A stretch of 64,000 nucleotides of DNA from Lunularia cruciata (Eukaryota > Streptophyta > Marchantiopsida > Lunulariales > Lunulariaceae), in NCBI GenBank assembly GCA_948567375.1, contig OX419761.1:11322243-11386242 (forward strand). The letters run 5' to 3'. Below, piece after piece: positions 46,990-60,400 of the stretch. The notes under the pieces are model-generated. The model saw nothing but the letters and a program-made list of their open reading frames with translations, searched no databases and had not been told where the DNA came from. Every line of letters begins with the position of its first letter. The first letter of the stretch is position 1. The position numbers and the translations under genes are program-made.

Positions 46990-48407
46990 TCACTATCAAG
47001 TGGAAAGTGCTCTACTCTAATTTGCTCTAGCAAATTAGAGTAGAGCAAATTGCACAATAATGGATCTCCTAATCAACACTAGACTATATCTCCATATGAG
47101 CTCCCACTCCCTATCACGCATGGGAGAATTCTAGGATGCAAAAACTAAACCCTTGTATGGATCTATACTATAATCTCAACGGTGACTAGAAGTCCATTCT
47201 TCAATCAAGAACTTAATGGCTGAAACATAAGTGACTCCACTAAATCTATCTAAAGGTGCTAGGAGTAGGTCCAATGATAAGGTCTAGATAGAAAAAAGGT
47301 AAAGGCTAGAGGATGTATAGCACCATGGGGATGGTTCCAACTATATGGAAAGAATGCACTATCATCTATGAATATATCTCAAAGACAAACCAAAAGCACT
47401 ATAAGGTCTATGCAAGAAACCTCTCAAACTATCAAGATACTCATCCTCTCTTTATAAGTGTAGTCATGAGTTGGGCTCTTATGTGTACTCCCTCAAGCAA
47501 TAATGCTCATCCCACATGGAGCAAAGGAGATGCTCTATCTCTTCTCAAGTACTATCCATCCAAATCATAATCTCAAAATATGTCATACAATACTCTATGA
47601 ACTCTCTCACTCTAGGTCATAGAACATATTTGAACCTAATGCAAGCTTGGTGATATGACCATCCATGCCATTGCAATACATCATACCATTGAAAGTGTAG
47701 TATGCTACCATCCCACATAATATCCATAAGCAACCAACATCTAAAACTAAGATCTTCCTTTTCCTCTCATGTGCATAAACTATCCATGGAATGAAAGCTC
47801 TTGATAAGGTCATCCTCTCTTTCAGCATCCTAAGTCTAGAAAGCTCAAAAAAGAGCATCATTGTCCTCTACTCATACCATTCTATCTCCTTGGCTGCATG
47901 TGCAAAAGAGGGCACGGGCTCCAAATTGTAAGAAGTATGAGGTCTCCATGAAACAATCTTGAAATGGGGGTGATCATACAAGGCTCTCTCATAGGCCTCT
48001 CTATGGAGATGGGGCTCAGTTTGGGGCTAATCAAATAATTTTATGGGGATGTACTCTAGGCTAACCCTCTCTCTCTAGTCAAGGACATTAATATCTTGAT
48101 CTATGTACCACAAGAGAAAATTTCTCTATAGTCAGTTTGAGTCTGCACACTTACCTAAAAACCCATACCCATTGACTCCTCATGAGCTCTTGGGAACTCT
48201 TCTAACAATCCCATTGTAATAAACAAACTCTCTCATAAAACTCCTCATTGTGTTGGTACTTGAGTGCCATGAGGCAACTTTGGTTCTTAAGCCTATCTAC
48301 CTTCACACGCTCACCTTGGAATGTACTCTTCCTTTCTTGGATAATATGCTCCCTTTGCATTATATATATATATATATATATATCTCTCTTAAGGAGCATG
48401 CACAATA
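46990..48407 (-). pseudogene. Unit X, second copy (X2), decayed
   Basis: The block around 47310-47410 (GTATAGCACCATGGGGATGG, then a CACTATC-TCTATGAA word) matches the block of X around 17840-17890 (GGATAGCACCATGTAGATGG). At 48202-48405 the minus strand is open for 67 codons and coiled-coil-like, including a (TA)n run at 48361-48383. The minus-strand protein is more decayed than the first copy. Its upstream end abuts the LTR stub of C3 at 48408, just as X is cut by C. Confidence 0.4.
47009..47046. repeat. Perfect 18-bp inverted repeat with a 2-base loop
   Basis: GCTCTACTCTAATTTGCT (47009-47026), CT, then its exact reverse complement (47029-47046). It would form a strong hairpin. It lies inside the X2 region, away from any recognised element end. 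Confidence 0.95.
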
Positions 48408-51400
48408 TGAGCTAGCCTATCTCTCACTCAAGATAGAATTGATATAAGAGGTGAAATGGAAGTAGAATTTCTAGGAAAATCTTGACAAACATTGCAAGTT
48501 TTGTAACAATCAAGACAATCCTTGAAAATTCCTTTCCAATGGTAACCTAAACTTAGAATCTTGAAAGCATTCACCTTTCTTACAAACTGACTTCCACATA
48601 CCAAACCATCATGAAACTCTTATATGAGTAGGGTAGACTCTTCCTTACTTATTATTATTTGAAATAGACCATCTACTCCTTGGTGAAAAATTATATCCTC
48701 CACCATTGTATAAGGTCTAGATCTTGCTACAAAAGCCTTCTTCTCTCTAATGTGCATCCCATCCAAATAGTTACTTCTTGTAACAAAGTCCACAATCTCT
48801 TTGTATTCTATGGGAACCTCTTGAGTGATTGAGATTGTCATGAGCTCTTCATTTGGAAAAGAATCATGCATTGGCTCAACTCCATCATAACCATAAGCCC
48901 TTAGATAACCAATCAACATTTGCATGTTTTTTCCCCTGGCCTATCCTTAATGGTGTAATCATACTCAAACAAGAGTATCATCCGCCTTGCTAGCCTTTCC
49001 TTCACATTAGACTTATTGAATATGTACTTCCAAAGCCTTGTGATCCATGAAAATGGTGGAATTCCTTCCAATCAAGGAGTGTCAAAACTTCTTGAGACCA
49101 AAATCATTGACAACCCTTCTTTATTTGTGATTGAATAGTTCTTCTTTGTTGAGATCATCTATCAACTACCATAAGCTATTGGATGATCATACTTATATTA
49201 ATTGATTGAGAGTGCATCCTATAGCTACATTGGAAGGATTAGTATAAAGAATTAAAGGCTTACTCCAATTAGTTTTAGCAAGAATTAGAGCCATAACAAG
49301 GGATTGTGGAACTCCTTAAAAGATTTGAGAGTCTATTTGTCCTCCAAAATCACAATGTGTTCTTTCTTCATGTAAATGGTCAATGCAATGTTAGAAAATG
49401 CAAAGATGAACCTTCTTGAGTACCCAACCATCTCTAAGAATTGATGTAACTTTGTCAAGCTTGAAGGGATTAGAAGCTTTGATATTTTCCTCACCTATTA
49501 AGGATCCGTTACTATTCACTCCGTGGAAATGATATGCCCCACCAATATACCTCCTTCACAACAAAAGATGCACTTCTTTGGGTTGAGTCATGCATTTGCT
49601 TTATCCAAGCCTTGCAAGACCTTGATCAGGTGCTCAAAGTGCTCCTTTCTTCCTCATAAACACAAAAGTCATTGATGAAATCTCTCATAAATTTCCTATG
49701 AAATATTCAAACATCTTGTCCATGAACCATTAAAATGTGGCTGGAGCATTACAAAGTCCAAAAGGCATGACCTTAAAAGCATAAGTTCTCCAAGATGTGG
49801 TGAATGTGGTGAGTTGGTGATGTTTTAGTGCAATTTTGATTTGGTTATAGCCATTACGATCATCTCCAAAATAGTACCTTTCATAACCCTGTAACCTCCT
49901 CCAAGATCTCATCAATGAATGGCAAATGGTATTAGTCCTTCTTAGTAAAAGCATTCAACTTCTTGTTATCTGTATATACTCAAAGCTTGCCATTCTTCTC
50001 CTTCACAATCTTAATTGGAGACAAACTATTCTGAATTCTCCACCTCAAAAATAAACTTGGACTCCTTGAGCTTATCAATGTTTCCTTTCACAACCAAAGC
50101 TATTGGTGGGCTAATGCAATATTACTTTTGGCAAATTGGTCTTGCATGTGACTCCACCTTTATCAAGTGCTCCTCCAAGGTGACTTGCTTGTAATTAATA
50201 GCAAACACATGAATAAAATTACAAAATATCTCCTCAAATTTTACCTTCTCCTCCTCGGTAACATTGGGACCATACTTAAGGGTAGATAGTCTACTCTCTA
50301 CCTCGTCAAGTGTCAATGTTGATTTATTAGGATCCTTCAAATCCTCTCATTTAGGCACAAAATCCATCACACCTAGACATCTGAATTGGATTCAAATTCA
50401 TTTTCATTTGAAGAGATCTCTTCCTTCTTATTGGTGTCCACACCTAAAACTTGTTCTTTTGAATCTAATTCTCAATAATCAAAAGATGGTGTATCTGAAT
50501 GTAAGGTATGATTGGTATTGGTTATGGGAACTATAACCTGATGGTTTGATAGCCCAATTCTCAAATACCCTTTGTGTCATTGGTAAGTTGTTGAGCTACT
50601 CTCAACCATGGCTTCTCAAGTAATAAATCATAGCTTATATCCTTCAAGACTAGAAAGGTCATAAGATTTTGAATTCCATAACCAATATTACCACCTTGTC
50701 CATCACATCGACCAATCAAACTTGTTGCATGTTTGTCATCTTCACTAAAAATATTGAAGGTCTAGAGGTATCATATCCAACTTTCATCAATCTCTTTAAT
50801 ATTTCATTCATCATGGATCCTCCATCAAAAAGTGCATCCTTGATGTTATGATCATTCGCACTCACATTAATCTTGGAGGTGTACTCACAAGTCTCCAATG
50901 GTGTTGGTTTTGCATCCACCGACCTCATTGATACCAAAGCCTTTGCTTTCTTTTTTCTCTTGCTCCCGTAGAACCCAAACCACCCTTAAGTTCCTTCTTC
51001 AAAATAAGATTCAAAGCACTTAGTTGACCCATCATGATGTTGGCCTTGTGACTACTAACATCTTCCAAGACATTGTAGTCCCATTGTTGCTTTGAGATCA
51101 AAAAATCATCCATCTCCAACTTCTTCCTTGGAGTCTTTGTTGATGGTGTTGAACTAGTATACAAGTACTCCTTGTGGGTATTGGAATATCCTTGCTAAGA
51201 TTGAATCCTTGAGAAGAATGTATATCATCTTTAAAATGGACTCTCTTCTTCTTGTGTGCCAAAAGCTCCAAGTTAAGACGTTTGGAGTTTAAGCATTCTC
51301 CTTTCTCATACTTACTCTCAACTACATTTATGGATTTTATCTCCTTTTCTCTATTTTGCATAAGAGGTACTTGGGCTTCACCACCTCCCTCTTTCTCTAT

Positions 51401-51932
51401 ATTTTCCCCCTCATAATCCCTCCTTCCCTTTTGAATGTGACTTCTACCTCCAAAATGGAAAAATTTCTATCATTAAAATTGCTTGTTGGTTGGCCTCCTT
51501 TATATGGATAATTTACATAACTCCTAGGCCTTCTCCCAATGTTATGATCTACCTCTCTTTTCTTCCATAGTTGCACTACATTGATCTTGAGATCTACAAG
51601 TTACTCCATGATAGTTTGAAGTGGATCTTTTGATGGAGGTGCAAGACTCAAAGCAACTACTACTTATGATTTAATCCTTGTGACCAAAGGATAAGAAGCT
51701 CCCCCATAATTTTAGATTTGTGGAGATACATAACCTTTTTTGCCACCAAATCACTCTCATTCCTTTTCCAAACTCTCTTCCATATGAATTGTAATCTTGA
51801 TAGTCTCTACTTTGGAAGAAAGTGTCTCATATCTCACTTTACTTCAAATTTGTGGTTTCAACCCTCCCAAATTATTTTTGAGCATGGCTACTATCCCAAT
51901 CATAGTAGTCACCACATCATTCCCACTCTTTC
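48408..51932 (-). mobile_element. Element C3: partial OTA-type Ty3/gypsy element, minus strand
   Basis: Minus-strand words match C, C2 and D: gag-like sequence (about 51860-51930), a zinc-knuckle region (about 51470-51500), protease-like VKMTNMQQV and DGGSMMNEIL (about 50740-50850), reverse transcriptase (about 49730-50100, RNGYNQIKIALKHHQ) and RNase H to integrase linker (48620-49140). A short LTR stub (TGAGCTAGCC) is at 48408. Element A's 5' LTR cuts it inside gag at 51932/51933. The remainder is expected on the far side of the nest, outside this window. It is a fossil with many breaks, the oldest member of the right-hand nest. Confidence 0.8.
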
Positions 51933-52689
51933 TATAATAACAATAGTTAGATAGATGATCTAGATATAAAATTTGGTTTGGTAATATCTGGAAGGATGTT
52001 ATACATGATGGACTAAGTAGATAAGCTAGAGGTATCATCAAAAGAGTACTTCTACTAATAGGCCAGAAATTGAAACATGTTTGGAAACTTTAGAATCAAT
52101 AGCTAGGCATATGATCCATAGGTGAAACTTGGAGTGGTAACATCTAGAAGGATACTACACATGATAGAGAACGTAGATCAGATAGAAGTATCACCAAAAG
52201 AGCACTTTTGCTAATAGGGTAGAAGCCAAAATAGACCTAAAAACTTCAAAGGTAATTTTGGAGGCCTAAACGGATGAATTAGGCCTCAAAAATGTGTGGA
52301 CCCCCCCTCCAATGGAGTGTATGCTGGCCTTCCTTCCCCCTGATTTGTGTCTCACCGAGAGCTTTTTAATGGTACCTTACCCATGTGATTATGAGATTCC
52401 TACAAGAAGATTCCCTAAAAGATTCCTTCTAGTCAAAGCCTATTTGACCAACTAGATGGGACTAGGACCAACATGTCACCCATCCATGCAAGTAATCTAA
52501 GGGTGGAGCTTGCTTACAGGTCACCTATCCATGTACCTAATCCTATGGTGGAGCTTCCTTGGAGGAGATCCTCCTTGGTTATATAATAAATAGAAGGTGC
52601 TCCTTTGGAGCATCAAAGGATTAAGGGTGAATCTGTGTTTTTTCTTGTGTATCTCTCTTGAAGAGTTCTCTTGTCTTTGGAGTATTACA
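51933..52689 (+). repeat. 5' LTR of element A
   Basis: It reads TATAATAAC at its start and GTATTACA at its end, and matches S1 and S2, including the stem-loop at 52261-52287 and the TATATAATAAA core (about 52580-52591). Confidence 0.88.
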
Positions 52690-52690
52690 A

Positions 52691-52703
52691 TGGTATCAAA
52701 GAG
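52691..52703 (+). promoter_or_regulatory. Primer-binding site of element A
   Basis: TGGTATCAAAGAG lies one base after the LTR and resembles the initiator-Met tRNA complement TGGTATCAGAGC common in plant LTR elements. Confidence 0.75.
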
Positions 52704-55700
52704 AGGTTTTTAATCCAAGAGAGTGGATCACCCTTCTTGGAAAAGCACGAGCTACTAAAAGTGAGTAATTTGAGGAGGAGAACATAGTGCAATTGCTAGA
52801 CTTGGGAAGCGCTTTAAAGAGTGGATGAGATGGATGCACCAGGAGGAAAATTTCCTACACCTAGCTTCCCATTCTTAAATCCATTCCACATCAAGATTAT
52901 GTACCAGTATGAGTAAATGAGAGTATCGCTAGTTTATCACTTTGGAGTAGAATTCATGGATAGAGTGATGAATTCACCAAACCCAATGATTCTACCTATG
53001 GTAGTATACAATAGAGAGTGGGACAATCTACATTCTATTATGATGTTATGGACTTGAATGTATCAAATCCTCACCCTTTCAACACGTTACTAAAAATCTA
53101 TTATGTAGTTAGACCAAAAGTGATGTTTAGGGATTTGTAGTCCGCAAGTTTGGTGAGGAATATTATCAATGAGTGATGGCCTCTAAGGTCCCAATGGTAG
53201 TCCCTAAGTTTGTGCATCCTCCCAAGTGATCATTCTAACCCTCTACTAAAGTAGGAAGTAGCAAGGGAACATTGATCTCGTGTAGGAATCATGGATCTGC
53301 AATTGCAGGAGTTGATGTAAGGAATGCAAGGGATGTTGAATGAGTTTTGAGAAATCAAGATGACCATGGAGGATCAAGTACATGTTGTCAAAAGGATCAA
53401 GTAATGCAAGAAGGGGAGCCATCTCAACAACCAACACCGGCAATCAAAGTACTTGGAGAGTTATGCATGCCAATGATAGCGATTCCAATCAACAACCAAG
53501 CCACATTGTTACTACAAATGAAGAAGACATGCAACATTGAGCCTTACAAGGGACAGGATTCCATGGGGGTAGTGGAAAATTGGATTTCAAGAATGAATCA
53601 ATACCTTTGATTGTTCACAACAGAGATCGTTGATCATTCTGCAAGTGTATTTGCATGTGGGTACTTGAACGATAAGGCTCTCACATGGTATGACACTTGG
53701 GAATGATTATTACTGGTAGAAGGAAGAGAGGTCATTTAGACAGCCATGCAAGAAGGGCTGCTCAAGAATTTCCAATATGTGGATTCCATGCAAATGGCCC
53801 AAACCAGACTCTGGAAGTTGAAGCAAAAGAATAGCATACAAGAGTATGGAAGCATTTCTAGATCTACAAGTTGCGATAGCCAATGTGAGTCCAACCAAAG
53901 AGACAATTCTTGACAATTTTAAGAGAGAATTAAAAGAGCTGATTCACCAAGAGGTAATGGTGCAAAATCCTTGTACTATTTCTGAAGCCATTGCTTGTGC
54001 CCAAAGAATAGTAGGTGGCGCTTGGAGGAGGTGAAGCGATAACACCGATGCAAAACCATCAGGCCGAGACACACCATTTTGGTGGACCAGTACCTTTGGA
54101 ATTGGGCAACATTTGGTTCCAAGAAAGAGGATAAAGACCTCTCCAAGTAGAGCGGGGATGGGTTGAAGAAAGGAGAGAAGGAGTCTTGCAGGGAGAAGGG
54201 GCTTGAGCAGAACAATGATGATGTTACAATTGTGGTAAAATTAGGCACATAATTATCAATTGTTGTGCTCGTCATCTTAGAGGCCCTCGGTCTCTATACA
54301 AGCAACCTCTAAACCACATGGAGAGACAAATTGAAGAGGAAGATATGAAAACCATATCAAAAAACAAAGATTGCCAGTAAATATACCTCTGGCTCGATGA
54401 AGAAGAGTAAAAGAGGGGTGAGGAAGAGGATGAGTGTGTGAGGAAAAAGGAAGATAAATTCACAATTAATTGTTGTAAATGAAGTGCTAGAAGGAAATTT
54501 GGTGAGAGTATTGATAGATCCTTGGGCAATAGAGAATTTCTTGTCTCACTTTGTTGCAATAAGGTTGGGGATGAAACTAGCAAAGGATGAGAAGGACAAA
54601 GTAGAGTTACCTAATGGTCAGATAGAGAGGATTGAGTCGTTACCTAGAAAGTTAATACTCTCCATAGGAGAGTATCAAGAAGCAATCAAGTGGTGAGTAA
54701 TACAACTAGCTTGTTATGATGAAATCTTATGTATGCAGTGGATGGAGCACTTACTCGATAGTGGATTGGGGAAAGAAAGTAGTGAAAAATAGTCAATGGA
54801 AGATCTTTGGGATTAAAGGAAGATCATAAAGGCAAGAGTTGCCTCTATATGTCATAAAGACCACATCTATTGGTAAGACAAATAGATGTTTCATGGGTTT
54901 AATAAGAGAAGTCCAAAGTGCCCAACACAATGGACAAATTCTTGAGAAATTGAAAGATGTGGTCAATGAGTTCCAAGATGTCTTTTTGAATGAATTACTT
55001 GTAGGTTTACCACAGAAAAAAAGAAAAGATCACGAACTTGAGATACATCCTAGGAAGACGCCTTCGTATAAGGTCCCATATAGACTATCATCTCATGAGT
55101 TGGAGGAACATAAGGCTCAAATCAAGGATATGTTGCATAAGGGGTTTATCCAACCCAATGTATCACCATATGGGGCTCCTGTATTGTTTGTGAAGAAGAA
55201 GGATGAAACAATATGCATGTGCATGAACTACCATGGACTGAATCAAAAAATGGTGAAGAACAAATATCCATCACCTTTCATGGATGACTTGTTTGATCAA
55301 CTCAATGGGGCAAGGCACTTCACCAAATTTTATTTGCATAGCAATTATAACCAAATCAGGATTGCGGAAGAAGATATACACAAGATGGCCTTTCAAACAA
55401 GGTATGGTCACTTTGAGTACTTGGTGATGTTGTTTGGCCTCACTAATGCTCCATCCACTTTCATGAGTTTGATGAATGACATAAATCTGTTGTTATTTTT
55501 CTTGATGATATCTTAGTCTACAAAAGGGTGCTGATAGAGCACAAGCAACATCTACAAGAAGTCCTCTAGATTTTATGACAGAATCAATTGTATGCCAAGA
55601 TCTCAAAGTGCAAGTTTGGAAAATCTAAAGTAGACTACTTAGAGCATAGGGTAAGTGTGGAGGGTATCCAAGTATTATTAGATAAAATAGAGATCATTCA

Positions 55701-56774
55701 AAAATAGAGTGCTACAGAAGATCAGACTCAACTCAAGAGTTTCTTGGGATTGACAGGGTTTTATTGTAGATTTGTCAAGGACTTCTCCAAGATTGCACAA
55801 CCAACACTATTGGGCAAGAGAAAGGTGGATATGGGGAACCGTACAAGAATTGGCCTTTCAAGGGTTGAAAATGCATTACTCCATGCACTAATCTTGAAAT
55901 GGTATGACCTAAATGTCCAATCAAGATGGCTATAGATGCATCAAGTGTAGCAATAGGAGCAATCCTACAACAAGAATGGTAGAATGGGTGGCACCCAATT
56001 GCATATTTCTCTTGTAAGTTGCTATTGGCAAAATGCAACTATCACACCACCAAACAAGAAGAGCTGGCCATTGTCTTTGCAACCAAGCATTGGAAGCACT
56101 ATTTGGGTGAGGAGGCATTTGTGGTAGAGACGGACCGCAAACTTCTAGTCTACCTCGAGACACAAAAGGATCTGTCTTGTCGATAGATTTGGTGGGTAGA
56201 ATGGAGACAACAATTCAACATGACAATCAGATATGTGGAAGGCAAGAAGCAACTTGCAGATGCATTCACCCAAATGCCATTGACAAACAATGTGGTGGTG
56301 GAAATCAAGATGAACCTTGAATTTTGGCCCAAGAGTCTTGCTGCTATAAAAACTGATCCATAGATTGTAGGTGCTAAATCATCCAAAGGCATCACCCAAC
56401 ACCCAAGGACTCACCTTCGGTGATGGTAGGTTGTGGATCCCTGATGATACAAATCTAAGAACCACAATCCTAGCAAAATGTCATGATTCTGCCATTGCAG
56501 GTCATGTTGGAATGGACAAGAGCTTGGATGCAGTCAAATGCCATTACTATTGGCCCAAGATGAGCAACGATGTGATGGAATATGTTTGGAACTGCCTACT
56601 TTGTCAACAAAATAAGGCTTCTAACCAAGTTCCATAAGACTAATCCAACCTCTCCTCACTCTTACACAACATCAAGAATAGGTAAGCATAGATCTGGTTT
56701 GTGAATTGCCCAAGACCACCTTTGTCTATCATCATAGTCTTTGTCAACCAACTCAACAAAATGATTCATGTACT

Positions 56775-57464
56775 ATGAGCCGGCATGTCTCTCACTCAAG
56801 ATGAACCTCTAATGGCTATTATGGTAGCGCACCATGGACTAAGAAGGCAAGGAACCCCAACTCCATCATACTCCTCCAAGGCTAACACTCCAAGATTCAA
56901 ACCATTGCTCACTACAGAACTCAATGAGGGAGAGATAGTTGCAAATGAAAGGATGATGAGTACCTCCTCATCCCTTGTTTATATACTTGTGAAATAGTTA
57001 CACACTAAAGTTATTATTTACCATAATAAATCAAGTTACTAGGCTAAAGTCAAGTAAAGTCAAAAATTATAAAGGAATATCCATCCACATGGAAATATTC
57101 CACTAAGCATGTGATCTTATCTTGACCCAACCACTAAATCAAGGATTCTTTCACATGGGCTATCCTTGGACTATAGAAGAATCCAAAACAAAAAGACTTG
57201 TGGGCCCAAGAGTTCTCAACTCTTTCCTCAAAGCCAAACACCTAGGAATAATACCAAGTCAACACACTAGAATCCAAAATAGTGGTGCTCATCTTTTCCA
57301 CTTCCTCTGAAGTAAGGTCCCCATTATCTTAGCTATGACTAACTTTAGCTGATCATGACTAATGTAGAACTATCCTTTATCTTTATATAAATAATATCTC
57401 TCAAGTACTTGTAATACCAAGCTTATTATCACAATACCACACACATGCTCAAATGGATGTTACA
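56775..57464 (-). repeat. 3' LTR of element C2
   Basis: Minus-strand start TGTAACATCC (57464), end GCCGGCTCAT (56775), about 690 bp, aligning with S4 and the C LTRs. The adjacent host word is AGTAC on the minus strand (56770-56774), which is the predicted target duplication. Confidence 0.9.
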
Positions 57465-57480
57465 TTTACTCCCGGACTAA
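57465..57480 (-). promoter_or_regulatory. Polypurine tract of C2
   Basis: On the minus strand AGTCCGGGAGTAAA immediately precedes the LTR. The equivalent AGTCCGAGAGTAAA precedes the 3' LTR of C at 25438. Confidence 0.7.
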
Positions 57481-60400
57481 GTTTTCACTTTGTCCTCAAA
57501 GTGAAGGTCTCTCTTCCTTTTATGATACATCTTCAACTTATCATAGTTAATCCTAACAAAGTGTCTTCCTCCCAACTCCTTGAGATCATAGGTGTAATTG
57601 CCCCACACCTTCTTCACTATGAAAGGTCCAAAGTACTTTAAAAAAAACTTCTTTTGTACTCTCTTGAATTAAATGGAATCAAAAAATATTACCCAATCAC
57701 CTTCTTTGAAAGGCTCCACCTTCTTCTTGCCTTGCCTCTTGTCATAACTCTCCTTTTGTTTCCTTTGGGCTTGCTCCACTCGAACCATAGCAATTGCTCT
57801 TGCCTCATCCAACTCCATGAGTTGATCCTTCCTTGACTTCCCTGCATCACCTCCTTGTGATTTCTTCAATCTCTTATGAATGCTTTGGAAGGTAGGAAGA
57901 TCAAAGTGAATAGGTAAGGTAGACTCAATACCATATACCAATTGAAATGGAGAATATCTGGTGGAATTCTTCATGTTGTCCTATACTCCCACAAAACTGC
58001 ATGAATCTTCTTGTCCTAATGATCTTTAGCCCCTTCCATTTCTGCATCTTTGGCCAACATCATGCACAAGGTCTGATTGGTTCTCTCCGCCAAGCCATTG
58101 GAATTTGGCTTATAGGATGTAATCACTCTATGTGTGATAGAGAAATGTCATAGCATGGTTGTAGTGATGCTTCTTGTAAACTCTCCTCCTCTATTAGAAA
58201 CCAACTCCAAAAAGCATCCAAACTTAGTGATAATGCATTCATAAAGAAATCTACCCACTTCATCTTCATTCTTGTCCCTCAATGGTCTAGTCTCAACCCA
58301 CTTGGTAAGGTAATCAGTAACTACCACAATGTACCAATTGTTCCTTGGGGTTTTATTGAGAGGACCTACAAAATCAATTCCCCATTTCTCAAAAGGTCCT
58401 AGTAATGGAATTGATCTAAGTGGTGCAGTGGACGTAGACTTTCTAGCAAAAGCTTGACAAACATGACAAGTTTTGCAATAATGAAGACAATCCTTGAAAA
58501 TCACTCTCCAATGGTAACTTGCATCTAGAATCTTGAAAGCAATCACCTTTCTTGCAAAGTGTCCTCCACACACTAAACCTTCATGAAACTCCTTTTTGAG
58601 TAGGATAGATTTTTCCTTACTCATTGCTCTTCAAAGTAGACCATATGCTCCTTGTTGAAAAAGAATATCCTCCACCATTGTGTAAGGTCTATATCTTGCT
58701 ACAAGGGCCTTCCTCTCCCTAGCATGCATCCCTTTTGGATAGTTACCTCTTGTTACAAAATCCACAATCTCCTTGTACTCCATTGGAACCTTTTGAGTGA
58801 CTAAGATTGTCATGAGCTCCTCATCTGAGAAGGAATCTGCCATTGGCTCACCTCCATCATGATCATAGGCCCTAGATAACAAAACATCATTTGCATGTTT
58901 CTTCCCTTCCCTATCCTCAATGGTGTAGTCATAGTCAGACAAGGGTATCATCCATCTTGCTAGTCTCCCTTCCATATTAGGCTTGTTGAAGATGTACTTC
59001 AAAGCCTTATGATCTATGACAATGGTGGCTTTCCCTCCAATCAAGTAGTGTCTAAACTTCTTGAGACCAAAGATCACTACCAACCCTTTTCTCTTTGTGA
59101 CAAAGTAATTCTATTTCTGCTAAAACCATCTGCCTACTAGCATAAGCTATTGGATGATCATGCCCATCTTGGTCTAATTGACTAAGAGTGCATCCTATAG
59201 CTACATTAGAAGCATCAGTGTAGAGGATGAAGGGCTTAATCCAATCAGGTTTAGCAAGAATTGGAGCTACAATAAGGGATTGCTTGAGCTCCTCAAAAGC
59301 TTTGAGAGCCTCCTTGTCTTCCAAAATCACTATGTAATCTACCGCCTTCTTCATGTAGATGGTTAATGCATAAGCCTTGTTTGAAAATGAGAAGATGAAC
59401 CTCCTATAGTACCCAACCATCCCCAAGAATTGTTGTAACTTTGTCAAGCTTGAAGGGAATGGAAGGTCTGAGATTTTCCTCACCTTCTCAGGATCAACTA
59501 CTATTCCATCCTTGGAGATGATGTGCCCCAAAAGTAGAACTTCTTGACATCCAAAAATGCACTGCTCTAGGTTGAGTGATGCATTTGCTTCATCCAAGCA
59601 TTGCTAGACCTTGATTAGGTACTCAAAGTGCTCCTCCTTGCTCCCATAGACATAAAAGTCATCAATGAAGTCTCTCATAAATTTCCCAATGAAAGGTTCA
59701 AATACCTTTGTTCATGAACCATTGGAATGTGGCTGGAGCATTGCAAAGCCCAAAAGGCATGACCTTGAAAGCGTAAGTTCCCCAAGGTGTGGTGAATGTG
59801 GTGAGTTGTTGATGCTCTAGTGCAATCTTGATTTGGTTATATCCACTATAACCATCTCCAAAATTGTACCTCTCATGTCCTACAACCTCCTCCAAGATCT
59901 CATGAATGAATGGTAATGATAGTAGTCCTTCTTGGTAACAACGTTGAGCTTCTTGTAATCCACACATACCCGAAGCTTGCCAATCTTTTTCTTCACAATC
60001 ACAATTGGAGACACCTATTTTGAATTCTCCACTTTAAAGATAAATCCAGCCTCCTTGAGCTTATCAATCTCCTCCTTCACAAACAAAGCTATTGGTAGGC
60101 TAATGTGATGTTGCTTTTGGCGGATTGGTCTTGCATGTGACTCCACCTCTATCTTATGCTCCTCCAAGGTGACTTCTTTCAGATCCTTGTAACTAAAATC
60201 AAACACATGGATGAACTTGTAGAAAATCTTCTCAAATCTCACATTCTCCTCCTTGGTAACATTTGGACCATACTTGAGGGTAGATAACCTCCTCTCTATC
60301 TCCTCAAGTGTCAATGGTGATTTATCTGGGTCTTTCAAAACCTCTGGCTTAGGTGCAAAATCCATAGCACACAAGGGATACACATCTAAATCAGATTTAG

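Larger units (their letters stand above)
51933..56774 (+). mobile_element. Element A: chromovirus-like Ty3/gypsy element, right part outside window
   Basis: 5' LTR 51933-52689, then primer-like TGGTATCAAAGAG, gag (about 52850-54270, ending in a CCHC knuckle CYNCGKIRHIIINC), protease-like sequence (54484-54700), reverse transcriptase (54839-55516, [11 protein letters not shown] and [11 protein letters not shown]-type wording), RNase H (about 55740-56200) and integrase (from about 56371, DSAIAGHVGMDKSLDA). Element C2 interrupts it in the integrase at 56775, so its 3' part and 3' LTR are predicted beyond 64000. RT wording is chromovirus-type and matches H and the fragment at 1-1260. It is a fossil with roughly ten or more breaks. 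Confidence 0.85.
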
